Assembly (NCBI GenBank): GCA_017405965.1
Contig: JAFQZK010000025.1
Coordinates: 1-61,169 of the forward strand
Source of the DNA: Muribaculaceae bacterium
Lineage (GTDB): Bacteria; Bacteroidota; Bacteroidia; Bacteroidales; Muribaculaceae
Direction of reading: 5' to 3'
DNA: 61,169 nt
Part shown: positions 8,499 through 18,469 of the stretch, one piece after another
Numbering within the stretch: the stretch's first letter is position 1
Layout: every line of letters starts with the position of its first letter
Notes under the pieces: model-generated
Told to the model about the DNA's origin: nothing
The model's input: the letters and a program-made list of their open reading frames with translations, nothing else
The model's database searches: none
Translations under genes and position numbers: made by a program

Positions 8499-9284
8499 TC
8501 AAATGAATCGTTCTCCCAGCACTTCCTTGATGGGTTCAAAGGAGGAAAGGATGTCGGGCTTGCCGTGGTGGATGGCAATCGAGTGCTCGAAGTGGGCACT
8601 GGGCTTGCGATCCCTGGTGCGGGTGGTCCAGCCGTCGCGCTCGGTGACGATGTTCTTGCTGCCCATGTTGATCATGGGCTCGATGGCGATCGTCATGCCG
8701 TTGCGCAGCAGGGGGCCGGTGCCGCGGCGTCCGTAGTTGGGAACCTCGGGGTCCTCGTGCAGCTTGCGTCCCACGCCGTGTCCGCACATCTCGCGCACGA
8801 CGCTGTAGTTGCGACGCTCGCAGTACATCTGGATGGCGTTACCGATATCGCCGATGCGCTTGCCGGGCACTGCGTGCTCGATGCCGACATAGAGCGATTC
8901 CTTGGTGGTGCGCAGCAGCTGCAGAGTCTCCTCGGCAACCTCTCCCACACAGAAGGTGTAGGTGCTGTCTCCGTTGAACCCCTCGGGGGTGACGGCACCG
9001 CAGTCACAGGATACGATGTCGCCATCCTCGAGCACGTAGTTCGACGGGATGCCGTGCACTACAACCTCGTTGACCGAGGTGCAGAGCGTGGCGGGAAAGC
9101 CATACAGCCCTTTGAAGCCGGGCAGACAGCCTTGAGAGCGGATATACTCCTCGGCGATTTGGTCCAGTCGGCGCGTGGTCACACCGGGGGCGACCCACTT
9201 GGCCACCTCGGCCAGAGTGTGAGCCACGACCATGTTGGCCTTGCGCAGCAACTCGATTTCCTCGTCTGTCTTGAGATATATCAT
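8499..9284 (-). CDS. map: Type I methionine aminopeptidase
   Basis: This 261-residue metallopeptidase removes the initiator Met from nascent proteins. The metal ligands are all visible: Asp in SCDCGA, Asp in GDSTYTF, His in GHGVGR, Glu in IEPMIN and Glu in FEHSIAI. The substrate-binding His is in VVHGIPS. It lies 36 bp after secY, coupling translocation and N-terminal processing genes in the operon. Confidence 0.97.
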   Translation of the reverse strand: MIYLKTDEEIELLRKANMVVAHTLAEVAKWVAPGVTTRRLDQIAEEYIRSQGCLPGFKGLYGFPATLCTSVNEVVVHGIPSNYVLEDGDIVSCDCGAVTPEGFNGDSTYTFCVGEVAEETLQLLRTTKESLYVGIEHAVPGKRIGDIGNAIQMYCERRNYSVVREMCGHGVGRKLHEDPEVPNYGRRGTGPLLRNGMTIAIEPMINMGSKNIVTERDGWTTRTRDRKPSAHFEHSIAIHHGKPDILSSFEPIKEVLGERFI

Positions 9285-9320
9285 CGCCTGATTGATCCTT
9301 TTAAAGAAGCCTTAACGATT

Positions 9321-10658
9321 TTAACGGTTGCGGCCCTTGAGTTTACCAGACTTCATCAGACCATCATAGTGGTGCATCATCAAGTGGGTCTCGATCTGCT
9401 GCAGGGTGTCGAGAACGACACCGACGGTGATCAGCAGTGAGGTGCCACCGAAGAACTGTGCAAACTGCTGGTTGACGCCGAAGAAGCGTGCGAATGCCGG
9501 CAGAATAGCGACGATTCCAAGGAAGATAGAACCCGGCAGGGTGATGCGAGACATGATCGAGTCAAGATACTCGGCGGTCTTCTTGCCCGGCTTGATGCCA
9601 GGGATGAAGCCGCTGTTCTTCTTCATCTCCTCGGCCATCTGGGTGGGACGCACCGTGATGGCGGTGTAGAAGTAGGTGAAGGCGACGATCATGAGGAAGT
9701 AGATCACATTGTACCACACGCCGTTCATGTCACCGAAGTTGCGTGAGATCCAGCCACCGAGGCCAGCAGCGTCCTGACGGGCACCGAAACCGGCGAGGGT
9801 GATGGGGATGAACATGAGTGCCTGAGCAAAGATGATGGGCATCACGTTAGCGGCGTTGACCTTCAGGGGGATGTACTGGCGGGCGCCACCATACTGCTTG
9901 TTGCCCACGATGCGCTTGGCATACTGCACGGGGACCTTGCGGGTACCCTGGGTCAGCATCACGGCGCCAGCGGTAACAGCGAACAGGATGACGATTTCCA
10001 CAAGGAACATCACGAGACCACCCTGGGCGGTGTTAAGACGACTGGTGAACTCTTGAACGATGGCTCCGGGGAAGCGGGCAAGAATACCCACGAGAATGAT
10101 GATGGAGATACCGTTACCGATACCCTTGTCGGTGATCTTCTCGCCGAGCCACATGATCAACATGGCGCCAGCGGTGAGGACGATCGACAGGAAAATCATC
10201 ATCGGCAGAGTCATATGAGCGTGTCCACCGGCTGCGTTCACCTGATACTGGAGGTTAGCCAGATAGGCGGGAGCCTGGAACAACAGGATAAACACCGTCA
10301 AATAGCGGGTGTACTGGTTGAGCTTCATGCGACCGCTCTCACCCTCGCGCTGCATCTTCTGGAAGCTGGGTACTACCATACCCATCAGCTGGATAACGAT
10401 CGAAGCGGTGATGTAGGGCATGATACCCAACGCGAAGATTGAGGCCTGGCCGAATGCACCGCCCGAGAACATGTCGAGCAGCTGCATCAGACCACTATTG
10501 GTGAAGTTGCGCATGGCTTCGAGGTCACTCGGGTTGATACCGGGCAGCACCACGTGGCATCCGAATCGGTAGATCAGGATGAACAAGAAGGTGGTGACAA
10601 GACGCTTGCGCAGGTCTTCAATCTTCCAGATGTTCTTTAATGTTTCAATGAGTTTCAT
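9321..10658 (-). CDS. secY: Preprotein translocase channel SecY
   Basis: This 445-residue inner-membrane channel has ten hydrophobic segments, from LVTTFLFILIYRFGCHV near residue 20 to ITVGVVLDTLQQIE at the end. The family motifs LGIMPYITASIVIQL and the plug/pore region ALEAMRN-like (LEAMRNFTNSGLMQLLDMFS) are present. The cytoplasmic loop has MTQGTRKVPVQYAKR, used for ribosome and SecA contact. It starts 7 bp after rplO, the normal spc-operon arrangement. Confidence 0.98.
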   Translation of the reverse strand: MKLIETLKNIWKIEDLRKRLVTTFLFILIYRFGCHVVLPGINPSDLEAMRNFTNSGLMQLLDMFSGGAFGQASIFALGIMPYITASIVIQLMGMVVPSFQKMQREGESGRMKLNQYTRYLTVFILLFQAPAYLANLQYQVNAAGGHAHMTLPMMIFLSIVLTAGAMLIMWLGEKITDKGIGNGISIIILVGILARFPGAIVQEFTSRLNTAQGGLVMFLVEIVILFAVTAGAVMLTQGTRKVPVQYAKRIVGNKQYGGARQYIPLKVNAANVMPIIFAQALMFIPITLAGFGARQDAAGLGGWISRNFGDMNGVWYNVIYFLMIVAFTYFYTAITVRPTQMAEEMKKNSGFIPGIKPGKKTAEYLDSIMSRITLPGSIFLGIVAILPAFARFFGVNQQFAQFFGGTSLLITVGVVLDTLQQIETHLMMHHYDGLMKSGKLKGRNR

Positions 10659-10665
10659 CGTCGGG

Positions 10666-11112
10666 TTAGAGTTTTACGATTGAGCCACCGGCAGCGGTGA
10701 TAATCTCCTCGGCCTTCTTTGAGAAAGCGTGGGCTTCAACCTCAACCTTGTGGTTGAGCTGTCCCTGGCCCAAAATTTTAATAAGTTGGTTCTTGCGTGC
10801 CATACCAGCCTGAATGAGGTCGGCAACGGTAATCTTTTCGAGATTGTTCTTCTCGGCGAGTGCCTCAAGCACAGCAACGTTGATGGCCTTGTACTCCACG
10901 CGGTTGATGTTCTTGAAACCACCCTTGGGGACACGACGCTGGAGGGGCATCTGGCCGCCTTCGAAGCCGACCTTTTGCTTGTAACCCGAGCGCGACTTTG
11001 CACCCTTGTGACCACGAGTCGATGTACCGCCCTTACCAGAACCGGGACCACGGCCAACGCGACTTTTCTTCTTATTTGAACCTACAGCAGGTTTTAAATC
11101 ATGTAATTCCAT
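10666..11112 (-). CDS. rplO: 50S ribosomal protein L15
   Basis: This 148-residue large-subunit protein has an extended N-terminal arm rich in Gly, Lys and Arg ([20 protein letters not shown]) that threads into 23S rRNA, and a globular C-terminal half ending [18 protein letters not shown]. It lies between rpmD and secY. Confidence 0.98.
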   Translation of the reverse strand: MELHDLKPAVGSNKKKSRVGRGPGSGKGGTSTRGHKGAKSRSGYKQKVGFEGGQMPLQRRVPKGGFKNINRVEYKAINVAVLEALAEKNNLEKITVADLIQAGMARKNQLIKILGQGQLNHKVEVEAHAFSKKAEEIITAAGGSIVKL

Positions 11113-11144
11113 AATGTTGTTTTCTTGTTTTGAGATGTTAAGAA

Positions 11145-11327
11145 TTAATCAACATTGGTGACTTCCACCAGATGACGAACTGCGTTAACCATACCCAGCA
11201 CCTGAGGGGTAGCCTCGAGGGTGACGGTGTGGTTCAGCTTCTTGAGACCCAGTGCATCGAGGGTCTTCTTTTGGCGAGCCGGACGATTGATGCGGCTTTT
11301 CACTTGTTTAATCTGAATCTTTGCCAT
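11145..11327 (-). CDS. rpmD: 50S ribosomal protein L30
   Basis: This 60-residue protein starts [20 protein letters not shown] and shows [13 protein letters not shown] and [14 protein letters not shown]. The ATG at 11327 is chosen; a longer frame from 11369 would run into rpsE and add a non-conserved leader. It follows rpsE by 16 bp. Confidence 0.97.
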   Translation of the reverse strand: MAKIQIKQVKSRINRPARQKKTLDALGLKKLNHTVTLEATPQVLGMVNAVRHLVEVTNVD

Positions 11328-11343
11328 AATCGCTAAACAAACA

Positions 11344-11862
11344 TTAACCGTTAAACACCTTGTCCACACTCACGCCGCGATAGTGAGCCACCATAGCCGG
11401 GCTGCGCATCTCGTCGAGAGCCTTGAGCGTAGCCTTCACCAGGTTGTGAGGGTTGCTCGAGCCCTTGGACTTACAAATAACATCGGTTACACCCACCGTC
11501 TCGAAGACGGCACGCATAGCACCACCAGCCTTCACACCGGTACCGGCGCTGGCGGGCTTCATGATGATGCGGCTGCCGCCGAACTTGGCGACTACCTCAT
11601 GAGGGATGGTGCCCTTGTGGATGGGGACCTTGATCAGGTTCTTCTTAGCCACCTCGGTGCCCTTGGAAATGGCAGTGGTGACCTCATTGGCCTTACCCAG
11701 GCCGTAGCCGATAACGCCATTGCCGTCACCCACAACCACGATGGCTGCGAAGGTGAACGTGCGACCACCCTTGGTGACCTTGGTGGTGCGGTTGATAGCA
11801 ACCAGACGCTCTTTCAGCTCGGCGTCGGCAGCGATCTTTACTCTATTATTTTTCTTCAGCAT
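11344..11862 (-). CDS. rpsE: 30S ribosomal protein S5
   Basis: This 172-residue protein is involved in decoding accuracy and mRNA entry. The double-stranded RNA-binding-like domain is at about 12-80 ([30 protein letters not shown]-type as [16 protein letters not shown]). The C-terminal domain has [19 protein letters not shown] and [14 protein letters not shown]. It lies 12 bp after rplR. Confidence 0.98.
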   Translation of the reverse strand: MLKKNNRVKIAADAELKERLVAINRTTKVTKGGRTFTFAAIVVVGDGNGVIGYGLGKANEVTTAISKGTEVAKKNLIKVPIHKGTIPHEVVAKFGGSRIIMKPASAGTGVKAGGAMRAVFETVGVTDVICKSKGSSNPHNLVKATLKALDEMRSPAMVAHYRGVSVDKVFNG

Positions 11863-11874
11863 GATGTTGTTTCT

Positions 11875-12216
11875 TTAGAATTTAAGTCCGCCTTTGCGTG
11901 CGCCGTCGGCTAACGATTTTACTCTACCATGGAACAGGAAGCCATTGCGGTCGAACACGACCGTGGTGATGCCGGCCTCGAGGGCCTTCTTTGCAACGGC
12001 CTCACCCACCTTAGCGGCGATCTCGCTCTTGTTGCCCTCGGTGATTCCCTTGGAGGAAGCGGAGCACAGCGTGTTGCCAGCGACGTCGTCGATGAGCTGG
12101 GCATAAATTTGCTTATTGCTGCGGAAGACACACAGCCTGGGACGCTCCTGGGTGCCGCTGATGCGACCGCGGATGCGAGCCTTGATCTTGTTTCTTCTAT
12201 CAGTTTTGGATATCAT
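11875..12216 (-). CDS. rplR: 50S ribosomal protein L18
   Basis: This 113-residue 5S rRNA-binding protein starts [20 protein letters not shown] and carries [34 protein letters not shown] and the C-terminal [19 protein letters not shown]. It is 20 bp after rplF. Confidence 0.98.
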   Translation of the reverse strand: MISKTDRRNKIKARIRGRISGTQERPRLCVFRSNKQIYAQLIDDVAGNTLCSASSKGITEGNKSEIAAKVGEAVAKKALEAGITTVVFDRNGFLFHGRVKSLADGARKGGLKF

Positions 12217-12236
12217 ATCGTTTCCTTTCTACTTAA

Positions 12237-12791
12237 TTATTTGGCAGCTGCCGTTTTACCAGACTTACGACGAATAACTTCGCCAACAAACTTAACACCT
12301 TTACCCTTGTAAGGCTCGGGCTTGCGGAAGGAGCGGATCTTGGCGCAGATCTGGCCAAGGAGCTGCTTGTCGCACGATTCCAGGGTGATGAGCGGGTTCT
12401 TGTTGCGCTCGGTCTTGGCGTCAACCTTGACCTCGGGCGGCATCTTCAAGTAGATGGCGTGTGAGTAACCGAGAGCCAGCTCGAGCACTTGACCGTTGCT
12501 GGTGGCGCGGTAACCAACGCCGACAATTTCCAGTTCTTTCTTGAAACCCTCGCTCACGCCGACAACCATGTTGTTGATCAGCGCACGGTAGAGGCCGTGC
12601 TGAGCGCGTGACTCACGCTCGTCGTTGGGGCGGGTCACCTTGATTTCATTGTCCTCGATCTCGACCGTGATGTTGGGGTTGAGGGTCTGCTTGAGCTCGC
12701 CCTTGGGGCCCTTGACGGTGAGAACGTTGTCCTTCATTTCAACAGTTACGCCAGCGGGGATGGCGATGTGCAATTTACCAATTCTTGACAT
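12237..12791 (-). CDS. rplF: 50S ribosomal protein L6
   Basis: This 184-residue protein lies near the factor-binding site. It has two related domains: residues 1-80 (MSRIGKLHIAIPAGVTVEMK) and 83-180, with the signature PEPYKGKGVKFVGEVIRRKS at the end. It lies 15 bp after rpsH. Confidence 0.98.
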   Translation of the reverse strand: MSRIGKLHIAIPAGVTVEMKDNVLTVKGPKGELKQTLNPNITVEIEDNEIKVTRPNDERESRAQHGLYRALINNMVVGVSEGFKKELEIVGVGYRATSNGQVLELALGYSHAIYLKMPPEVKVDAKTERNKNPLITLESCDKQLLGQICAKIRSFRKPEPYKGKGVKFVGEVIRRKSGKTAAAK

Positions 12792-12806
12792 AGCGCTGTT
12801 CCTCCA

Positions 12807-13208
12807 TTAATATACGTAACACAATACTTCGCCACCGATCTTCTGGGCCTTGGCCTCCTTGTTGGTCATCACGCCCTTGGAAGTGGAGAGGATGGCAATA
12901 CCTAAACCATTGAGCACGCGGGGCATGTCCTTGTAGCCAGTGTACTGGCGCAGGCCGGGCCTTGAAACGCGTGTGAGGCACTTGATGGCGCTAACGTGGT
13001 CCACGTTGTCATACTTGAGCGCGATCTTGATGGTGCCACGGGGAGAGTTCTCTTCCTCGACGAACTTGTAGTTCAGGATGTAACCCTGTTCGAAGAGGAT
13101 CTTGGTGATCTCCTTTTTGAGCTTGGAAGAAGGGATTTCAACGACACGGTGCTGTGCCTTGATCGCATTCCTCAATCTAGTCAGATAATCTGCAATAGGA
13201 TCTGTCAT
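12807..13208 (-). CDS. rpsH: 30S ribosomal protein S8
   Basis: This 133-residue primary rRNA-binding protein starts MTDPIADYLTRLRNAIKAQH and ends with GIAILSTSKGVMTNKEAKAQ and EVLCYVY. In enterobacteria S8 represses its own operon by binding mRNA. Here the 84-bp gap before rpsH contains a small hairpin at 13227-13248 that could be examined for such a role. Confidence 0.98.
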   Translation of the reverse strand: MTDPIADYLTRLRNAIKAQHRVVEIPSSKLKKEITKILFEQGYILNYKFVEEENSPRGTIKIALKYDNVDHVSAIKCLTRVSRPGLRQYTGYKDMPRVLNGLGIAILSTSKGVMTNKEAKAQKIGGEVLCYVY

Positions 13209-13226
13209 TATTGTAACTTGTTTAAA

Positions 13227-13248
13227 TTGATTCGACTCGGTCGAACAA
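13227..13248 (-). promoter_or_regulatory. Small hairpin in the rpsN-rpsH gap
   Basis: TTCGAC (13231-13236) and GTCGAA (13240-13245) form a 6-bp stem with a TCG loop, extended by TTG/CAA past a single bulged A. It may be a regulatory or processing site in the spc part of the transcript. Function is inferred from position only. Confidence 0.3.
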
Positions 13249-13292
13249 TATTTAATACTTAGTGTTTATTTAATTGAAAAAGTGGTTGAAAA

Positions 13293-13562
13293 TCACCAGC
13301 TGGCTTTGCGCACGCCGGGGATGAGGCCGTTGGAAGCCATCTCGCGGAAGTTGATACGTGAGATGCCGAACTGGCGCATGTAACCCTTGGGACGGCCTGA
13401 CATCTTGCAGATGTTGTGCAGGCGCACGGGAGAAGCGTTGCGGGGCAGCTTCTGGAGTGCATCGTAGTCACCGTCCTTCTTGAGCTGAGCGCGCTTGGCG
13501 GCATACTTGGCGACGAGGCGCTCACGCTTAGCCTGGCGGGCTTTCATTGATTCTTTTGCCAT
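13293..13562 (-). CDS. rpsN: 30S ribosomal protein S14 (zinc-free type)
   Basis: This 89-residue protein is the long, Cys-poor form of uS14. It starts [20 protein letters not shown] and ends [20 protein letters not shown] then [11 protein letters not shown]. The paired CxxC zinc motifs of the short form are absent (only one Cys). It lies 14 bp after rplE. Confidence 0.97.
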   Translation of the reverse strand: MAKESMKARQAKRERLVAKYAAKRAQLKKDGDYDALQKLPRNASPVRLHNICKMSGRPKGYMRQFGISRINFREMASNGLIPGVRKASW

Positions 13563-13576
13563 AATTTAACTCTCAA

Positions 13577-14119
13577 TTATTTGTTGTTAAAGGGGATTCC
13601 GAATTCCTTGAGCAGTGCATAGCCTTCCTCGTCGGTCTTGGCGGTGGTGACGAAGGTGATGTTCATACCGGTCATCTTGGTCACGTTGTCGATGTTGATC
13701 TCGGGGAAGATGATCTGCTCGGTAACGCCAACGGTGTAGTTACCGCGGCCGTCGAGCTTGCCGTTAACACCCTTGAAGTCGCGGATACGCGGCAGGGCGA
13801 TGCGGATGAAACGCTCCATGAACTCGTACATGCGGTCACGGCGCAGGGTCACGCGAACACCGATGGGCATCTTTTTGCGCACCTTGAAGTTGGAGATATC
13901 CTTCTTCGACAGGGTCTGAACGGCCTTCTGTCCGGTGATGGCGGTGAGCTCGTTGATAGCGGTCTCGATGATCTTCTTGTCCTGGGTTGCGTCACCCAGA
14001 CCCTCGTTGAGGACGATCTTGACCAGACGCGGAATCTGCATCGGGGTGCTGTAGTTGAATTGCTTCATCAAAGCGGGAGCAATCTTCTCGTCATATTGTT
14101 TCTTCAGCGTGGTACTCAT
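13577..14119 (-). CDS. rplE: 50S ribosomal protein L5
   Basis: This 180-residue 5S rRNA-binding protein contacts P-site tRNA. It has [36 protein letters not shown]-type sequence and the [21 protein letters not shown]-terminal segment. Its ATG shares one base with the rplX stop (TAATG), implying coupled translation. Confidence 0.98.
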   Translation of the reverse strand: MSTTLKKQYDEKIAPALMKQFNYSTPMQIPRLVKIVLNEGLGDATQDKKIIETAINELTAITGQKAVQTLSKKDISNFKVRKKMPIGVRVTLRRDRMYEFMERFIRIALPRIRDFKGVNGKLDGRGNYTVGVTEQIIFPEINIDNVTKMTGMNITFVTTAKTDEEGYALLKEFGIPFNNK

Positions 14120-14448
14120 TACTTGATCTCCTCTCCAGATTTTTTAGAATAACGTACTTTCTTACCCTCCTCGTTGAGCCTGAAACCGACGCGTGCGGGC
14201 TTGGGGTCGCGACCGCTCTTGGGGTCAACGACTGCCAGGTTGCTCAGGTTGATCGGGGCTTCCTTCTTGATGATGCCGCCCTGGGGGGCCTTGGCATTGG
14301 GCTTCGTGCTCTTGGACACGATGTTGACACCCTCGACGATGGCCTTGCCTTCCTCGCGCAGGATATTGAGCACGCGGCCGGTCTTACCCTTGTCGTCTCC
14401 AGCGAGAACGTAGACGGTGTCGCCCTTCTTGATTTTTAACGTAGCCAT
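14119..14448 (-). CDS. rplX: 50S ribosomal protein L24
   Basis: This 109-residue assembly initiator of the large subunit has an N-terminal KOW motif ([20 protein letters not shown]) and the conserved [20 protein letters not shown] loop. Its stop overlaps the rplE start. It lies 29 bp after rplN. Confidence 0.98.
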   Translation of the reverse strand: MATLKIKKGDTVYVLAGDDKGKTGRVLNILREEGKAIVEGVNIVSKSTKPNAKAPQGGIIKKEAPINLSNLAVVDPKSGRDPKPARVGFRLNEEGKKVRYSKKSGEEIK

Positions 14449-14477
14449 ATATAGTTTATTGCTATTTTAAAGTGTGA

Positions 14478-14843
14478 TTAAAGAACCTCGGGAGCGAGCG
14501 AAACGATCTTCATGTTGGTGGCGCGCAGCTCGCGGGCTACGGGGCCGAAGATGCGCGTTCCGCGCAACTCACCGGTATTAGTGAGCAATACACAGGCGTT
14601 GTCGTCGAAGCGGATGTAGGAACCGTCCTGGCGACGGATTTCCTTGCTGGTGCGTACAACGACAGCCTTGGAAACGGTACCCTTCTTCACCTCGGAAGCG
14701 GGGATTGCCTTCTTGACGGTGACAACGATGATGTCACCCACCGAAGCATAGCGTCGGCCCGAGCCGCCCAGCACCTTGATGCAGAGGACTTCCTTGGCGC
14801 CGCTGTTATCGGCAACGGTCAATCTACTTTCAGTCTGTATCAT
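14478..14843 (-). CDS. rplN: 50S ribosomal protein L14
   Basis: This 121-residue beta-barrel protein forms an intersubunit bridge. It begins [20 protein letters not shown] and contains [20 protein letters not shown] and the closing [13 protein letters not shown]. It is 9 bp after rpsQ. Confidence 0.98.
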   Translation of the reverse strand: MIQTESRLTVADNSGAKEVLCIKVLGGSGRRYASVGDIIVVTVKKAIPASEVKKGTVSKAVVVRTSKEIRRQDGSYIRFDDNACVLLTNTGELRGTRIFGPVARELRATNMKIVSLAPEVL

Positions 14844-14852
14844 AATCTGTAA

Positions 14853-15113
14853 TTACTTGGCTTTTTCGATGATTTCAACTAATCTCCACCTCTTGGTCTT
14901 GCTCAACGGGCGTGTTTCCATCAGGCGAACGGTGTCACCGACGTTGCACTCGTTGTTCTCGTCGTGAGCGTGGTACTTCTTGGTCTTGTTGACAAACTTG
15001 CCATAGATTGGGTGTTTCTCCTTCCACTTGATGGTCACAGTGATGGTCTTGTCACCCTTGTTGCTGGAAACAACCCCAATTCTCTCTTTTCTTAAATTAC
15101 GTTTTTCTTCCAT
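14853..15113 (-). CDS. rpsQ: 30S ribosomal protein S17
   Basis: This 86-residue OB-fold protein starts [20 protein letters not shown] and contains [19 protein letters not shown], the [20 protein letters not shown] motif and [11 protein letters not shown]. The ATG at 15113 is chosen over a longer frame from 15149, which would overlap rpmC and is not conserved. Confidence 0.97.
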   Translation of the reverse strand: MEEKRNLRKERIGVVSSNKGDKTITVTIKWKEKHPIYGKFVNKTKKYHAHDENNECNVGDTVRLMETRPLSKTKRWRLVEIIEKAK

Positions 15114-15126
15114 TGTAGTATCGGGA

Positions 15127-15327
15127 TTATTTGTTGTTCTTGAGTTCACGAGCGCGGATCTCGGTCTTCAAGCGCGCGATGAGTTTCCTGTCAAGCGTGA
15201 TCTTGGCCGGATTATCGAGCGGGGAAATCGTGTGCTGGATCTTCTCCTGTACGTATTCCTTCTGTACCTGGTCGAGGCGATCCTGCAATTCCTTATCGGT
15301 CAGTTCCTTGATATTTTCCTTTTTCAT
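15127..15327 (-). CDS. rpmC: 50S ribosomal protein L29
   Basis: This 66-residue two-helix protein at the tunnel exit starts [20 protein letters not shown] and carries the typical basic segment [20 protein letters not shown]. It docks nascent-chain factors in the family. It is 14 bp after rplP. Confidence 0.97.
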   Translation of the reverse strand: MKKENIKELTDKELQDRLDQVQKEYVQEKIQHTISPLDNPAKITLDRKLIARLKTEIRARELKNNK

Positions 15328-15341
15328 AATACGGTCAAATA

Positions 15342-15773
15342 TTAAACGAGTTGAGTGGGATCATAGTCGCGGCGAACGACAAACTTAGTGGCCACGGGGA
15401 GCTTCTGAGCGGCGAGGCGCAGTGCTTCCTTGGCGATTTCAAAGCTCACGCCGTCGACCTCGATGAGGATGCGACCGGGGTGAACGGGAGCGACGTAACC
15501 TGCAACATCACCTTTACCTTTACCCATGCGGACATCGGCAGGCTTGCGGGTGTAGGGCTTGTCGGGGAAAATGCGGAGCCAGATCTGACCCTGACGCTGC
15601 ATGTAACGTGTCACGGCGACACGGGCGGCCTCGATTTGGCGAGCGGTGATCCACTTGCTCTCCAGGGTCTTGATTCCGAAGGAACCGAAGGCGAGCTGAT
15701 TGCCGCGCTTGCTGTACTGGCGAGGATGCCCATCACTGGGACGACGGTATCTTAATCTCTTAGGTTGTAACAT
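15342..15773 (-). CDS. rplP: 50S ribosomal protein L16
   Basis: This 143-residue protein near the A site starts [20 protein letters not shown] and shows [40 protein letters not shown] and [20 protein letters not shown]. Family length is normal. It follows rpsC by 52 bp. Confidence 0.98.
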   Translation of the reverse strand: MLQPKRLRYRRPSDGHPRQYSKRGNQLAFGSFGIKTLESKWITARQIEAARVAVTRYMQRQGQIWLRIFPDKPYTRKPADVRMGKGKGDVAGYVAPVHPGRILIEVDGVSFEIAKEALRLAAQKLPVATKFVVRRDYDPTQLV

Positions 15774-15825
15774 TTTGAATTTCGTTTTTTATAGTCACAC
15801 TTCAAGTTACTGGTTGTGACTGGGT

Positions 15826-16578
15826 TTAACGATTGTTGTTTCTCTTGCCACCGCGGAAACCACGACGCTCGCCGCGCTCACCGCGCTCGCCACCGCGACC
15901 GCCGCCACGACGCTCGCCGGCATTGTTGGCAAAGTTAGGAGCCAAGTCCTTCTTACCATAGACCTCACCACGGCAGATCCATACCTTGACGCCGATTACA
16001 CCAACCTTGGTGTGAGCGGGCACGAGTGCATAGTCGATATCGGCACGGAGGGTGTGCAACGGAGTGCGGCCTTCCTTGAACATCTCGCTGCGGCGCATCT
16101 CGGCACCGTTCAAGCGACCCTTGACCTGGATCTTGATGCCCTCGGCACCCATGCGCATGGTGCTGGCGATAGCCATCTTCACGGCACGGCGATAGGCGAT
16201 CTTACCCTCGATCTGGTGAGCGACGTTGGCAGCTACGAGCTGAGCATCGAGCTCGGGGCGCTTCACCTCATGAATGTTGATCTGAACGTCCTTGTTGGTC
16301 AGAGCGATGAGCTCCTGCTTGAGGGCCTCGACGTCGGCACCCTGCTTACCGATGATGATACCGGGGCGAGCGGTGCAGATGGTGATGGTGACAAGCTTCA
16401 AGGTGCGCTCGATGACGATACGTGCGACACTAGCCTTAGCAAGACGCTCGTTGAGATACTTGCGGATCTTGTCGTCCTCAACAAGAGTATCTCCATAATT
16501 ACTGCCACCAAACCAGTTGGAGTCCCAACCGCGGATGATGCCTAAACGGTTACTGATCGGATTTACTTTCTGTCCCAT
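15826..16578 (-). CDS. rpsC: 30S ribosomal protein S3 with Arg/Gly-rich tail
   Basis: This mRNA-entry protein has an N-terminal KH domain ([14 protein letters not shown] region) and the C-terminal uS3 domain ([20 protein letters not shown], then [16 protein letters not shown]). The last 30 or so residues are an Arg/Gly-rich tail ([20 protein letters not shown]) that extends the protein to 250 residues and probably contacts RNA. It starts 5 bp after rplV. Confidence 0.98.
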   Translation of the reverse strand: MGQKVNPISNRLGIIRGWDSNWFGGSNYGDTLVEDDKIRKYLNERLAKASVARIVIERTLKLVTITICTARPGIIIGKQGADVEALKQELIALTNKDVQINIHEVKRPELDAQLVAANVAHQIEGKIAYRRAVKMAIASTMRMGAEGIKIQVKGRLNGAEMRRSEMFKEGRTPLHTLRADIDYALVPAHTKVGVIGVKVWICRGEVYGKKDLAPNFANNAGERRGGGRGGERGERGERRGFRGGKRNNNR

Positions 16579-16583
16579 ATCGT

Positions 16584-16991
16584 TTATGCGTCTTTTTCGT
16601 TGTTAATAGTGTCCACGTAGATGGTCACGTGGTTAGAACGTTTGCGGATGCGGTAGCCGCGGCCCTGAGGAGCCGGGCGCAGGCGCTTGAGCATCGGAGC
16701 TGCATCGACCGTGATGGTCTTGATGAAGAGCTCACCGCTCTCGGCCTTCTTGCCATTCTTCTGTTCCCAGTTGCTGATAGCCGACTTGAGGAGCCTCTCA
16801 ACATCGGTGGCAGCCTGCTTGTTGGAGAAGTGGAGCAGACCGAGTGCCTTGAAGACCTCGACGCCACGAACCATGTCGGCCACGAGGCGCATCTTGCGGG
16901 GCGAGCTGGGGATATTGCGCAACTTTGCGAAGGACTCGTTGCGGCGAGCCTCCTTCTTCAAGTTAGCAGATTCTCTTTTTCTTTTACCCAT
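16584..16991 (-). CDS. rplV: 50S ribosomal protein L22
   Basis: This 135-residue tunnel-lining protein has the long beta-hairpin tip [20 protein letters not shown], where macrolide resistance changes occur in other species; nothing unusual is visible. The helical core has [18 protein letters not shown] and [20 protein letters not shown]. It lies 50 bp after rpsS. Confidence 0.98.
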   Translation of the reverse strand: MGKRKRESANLKKEARRNESFAKLRNIPSSPRKMRLVADMVRGVEVFKALGLLHFSNKQAATDVERLLKSAISNWEQKNGKKAESGELFIKTITVDAAPMLKRLRPAPQGRGYRIRKRSNHVTIYVDTINNEKDA

Positions 16992-17041
16992 TGTATTTAA
17001 TTCTTTTTTGTTCTAGAAAACGTTAAATAATCCCGGGCCCA

Positions 17042-17311
17042 TTATTTCTTGTTGTTGCCGCTGTGGCCACGGAAGGTGCGGGTGGGAGCGAACTCGCCCA
17101 GCTTGTGTCCTACCATGTTCTCGGTAACATACACGGGAATAAACTTGTTGCCATTGTGAACGGCGAAAGTGTGTCCCACGAACTCGGGTGCGATCATCGA
17201 AGCACGCGACCAGGTCTTGATCACACTCTTCTTGCCGCTCTCGTTCATGGCGTCAACCTTCTTCTCCAGTTTCACGCTGATGTAAGGGCCTTTTTTTAAT
17301 GAACGACTCAT
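17042..17311 (-). CDS. rpsS: 30S ribosomal protein S19
   Basis: This 89-residue head protein begins [20 protein letters not shown] and has [40 protein letters not shown] and [14 protein letters not shown]. Its position after rplB is standard. Confidence 0.98.
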   Translation of the reverse strand: MSRSLKKGPYISVKLEKKVDAMNESGKKSVIKTWSRASMIAPEFVGHTFAVHNGNKFIPVYVTENMVGHKLGEFAPTRTFRGHSGNNKK

Positions 17312-17332
17312 AATTAATCGAATTTAATCAAA

Positions 17333-18157
17333 TTACTTCTTTCTTCTTTCAATGATGTACTTCGAAGACTGCTTCTTCGGCGCACGGGTCTTCAAGCCCT
17401 TAGCATACAAACCGTTGCGGTTACGGGGATGACCACCACTCTGGCGACCTTCACCACCACCCATGGGGTGATCAACGGGGTTCATCACGACACCACGGTT
17501 GTGGGGGCGACGTCCGAGCCAGCGTGAGCGGCCGGCCTTACCGGACTGCTCGAGCGCATGGTCGCTGTTGCCAACCACACCAACGGTAGCCTTGCAGGTA
17601 GCGAGGACCTTGCGAGTCTCACCCGAAGGTAATTTGATGATTGCGTAGGTACCCTCACGGCTGGTGAGCTGTGCGAAGGTGCCGGCTGCACGTGCCATAG
17701 CGGCACCCTGACCGGGACGCAATTCGATGTTGTGAATTAAAGTACCAACAGGAATCTTGCTCAGTGGAAGCGCGTTTCCCACTTCGGGGGCCACGTTCTC
17801 ACCGCTCTCGATCGTTGCACCCACCTCGAGTCCGTTGGGAGCAATGATGTAAGCTTTGTAGCCGTCTTTGTAGTAGAGCAGAGCAATGCGAGCCGAACGG
17901 TTGGGATCGTACTCGATGGCTTTCACTACTGCCGGCACACCGTCCTTGTTCCTCTTAAAGTCGATCAGGCGGAGTTTGCGCCTGTGACCGCCTCCACGAT
18001 AGCGGGCGGTGAGGTGACCCTCGTTGTTGCGACCGCCGGTGGAACGCTTACCGACCGTAAGAGACTTCTCTGGTGTACGCTTAGTAATGTCGTCAAATAC
18101 ACCAATAATCTTGTGTCTTTGCCCCGGTGTTGTGGGCTTCAATTTTCTTACTGCCAT
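17333..18157 (-). CDS. rplB: 50S ribosomal protein L2
   Basis: This 274-residue protein is essential for peptidyl-transferase centre assembly. It starts [20 protein letters not shown] and contains [20 protein letters not shown] and the conserved [20 protein letters not shown] segment with the functionally important His. It is 6 bp after rplW. Confidence 0.98.
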   Translation of the reverse strand: MAVRKLKPTTPGQRHKIIGVFDDITKRTPEKSLTVGKRSTGGRNNEGHLTARYRGGGHRRKLRLIDFKRNKDGVPAVVKAIEYDPNRSARIALLYYKDGYKAYIIAPNGLEVGATIESGENVAPEVGNALPLSKIPVGTLIHNIELRPGQGAAMARAAGTFAQLTSREGTYAIIKLPSGETRKVLATCKATVGVVGNSDHALEQSGKAGRSRWLGRRPHNRGVVMNPVDHPMGGGEGRQSGGHPRNRNGLYAKGLKTRAPKKQSSKYIIERRKK

Positions 18158-18163
18158 TTTTTA

Positions 18164-18457
18164 TTATAAATTACTATAGAAATCAATAGTTTGTCCTTCG
18201 GCAATGGTAACAACGGCCTTCTTGAAGGCAACCGTGTGGCCCTTGATGATGCCACTCTTGGTGTAGCGCTGCTTGCTCTTGCCGCTGTAGTTCATCGTGC
18301 TCACGCCGACCACCTTAACGTCGTACATTTTCTCGACGGCGTCCTTGATCTGGTGCTTGTTAGCGTCGGGGGATACCTTGAAGGTGTAGCGGTTGGTCTT
18401 CTCGGTGATTGCGTTGGCCTTCTCGGTCACAACGGGGATGATCTGAATGTTATCCAT
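18164..18457 (-). CDS. rplW: 50S ribosomal protein L23
   Basis: This 97-residue exit-tunnel protein docks trigger factor and SRP in the family. It shows IIPVVTEKANAITEKTNRYT, KDAVEKMYDVKVVGVSTMNY and a C-terminal strand. It is 12 bp after rplD and is slightly acidic at the start compared with the enterobacterial form. Confidence 0.97.
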   Translation of the reverse strand: MDNIQIIPVVTEKANAITEKTNRYTFKVSPDANKHQIKDAVEKMYDVKVVGVSTMNYSGKSKQRYTKSGIIKGHTVAFKKAVVTIAEGQTIDFYSNL

Positions 18458-18469
18458 GATTGCTCCTCC

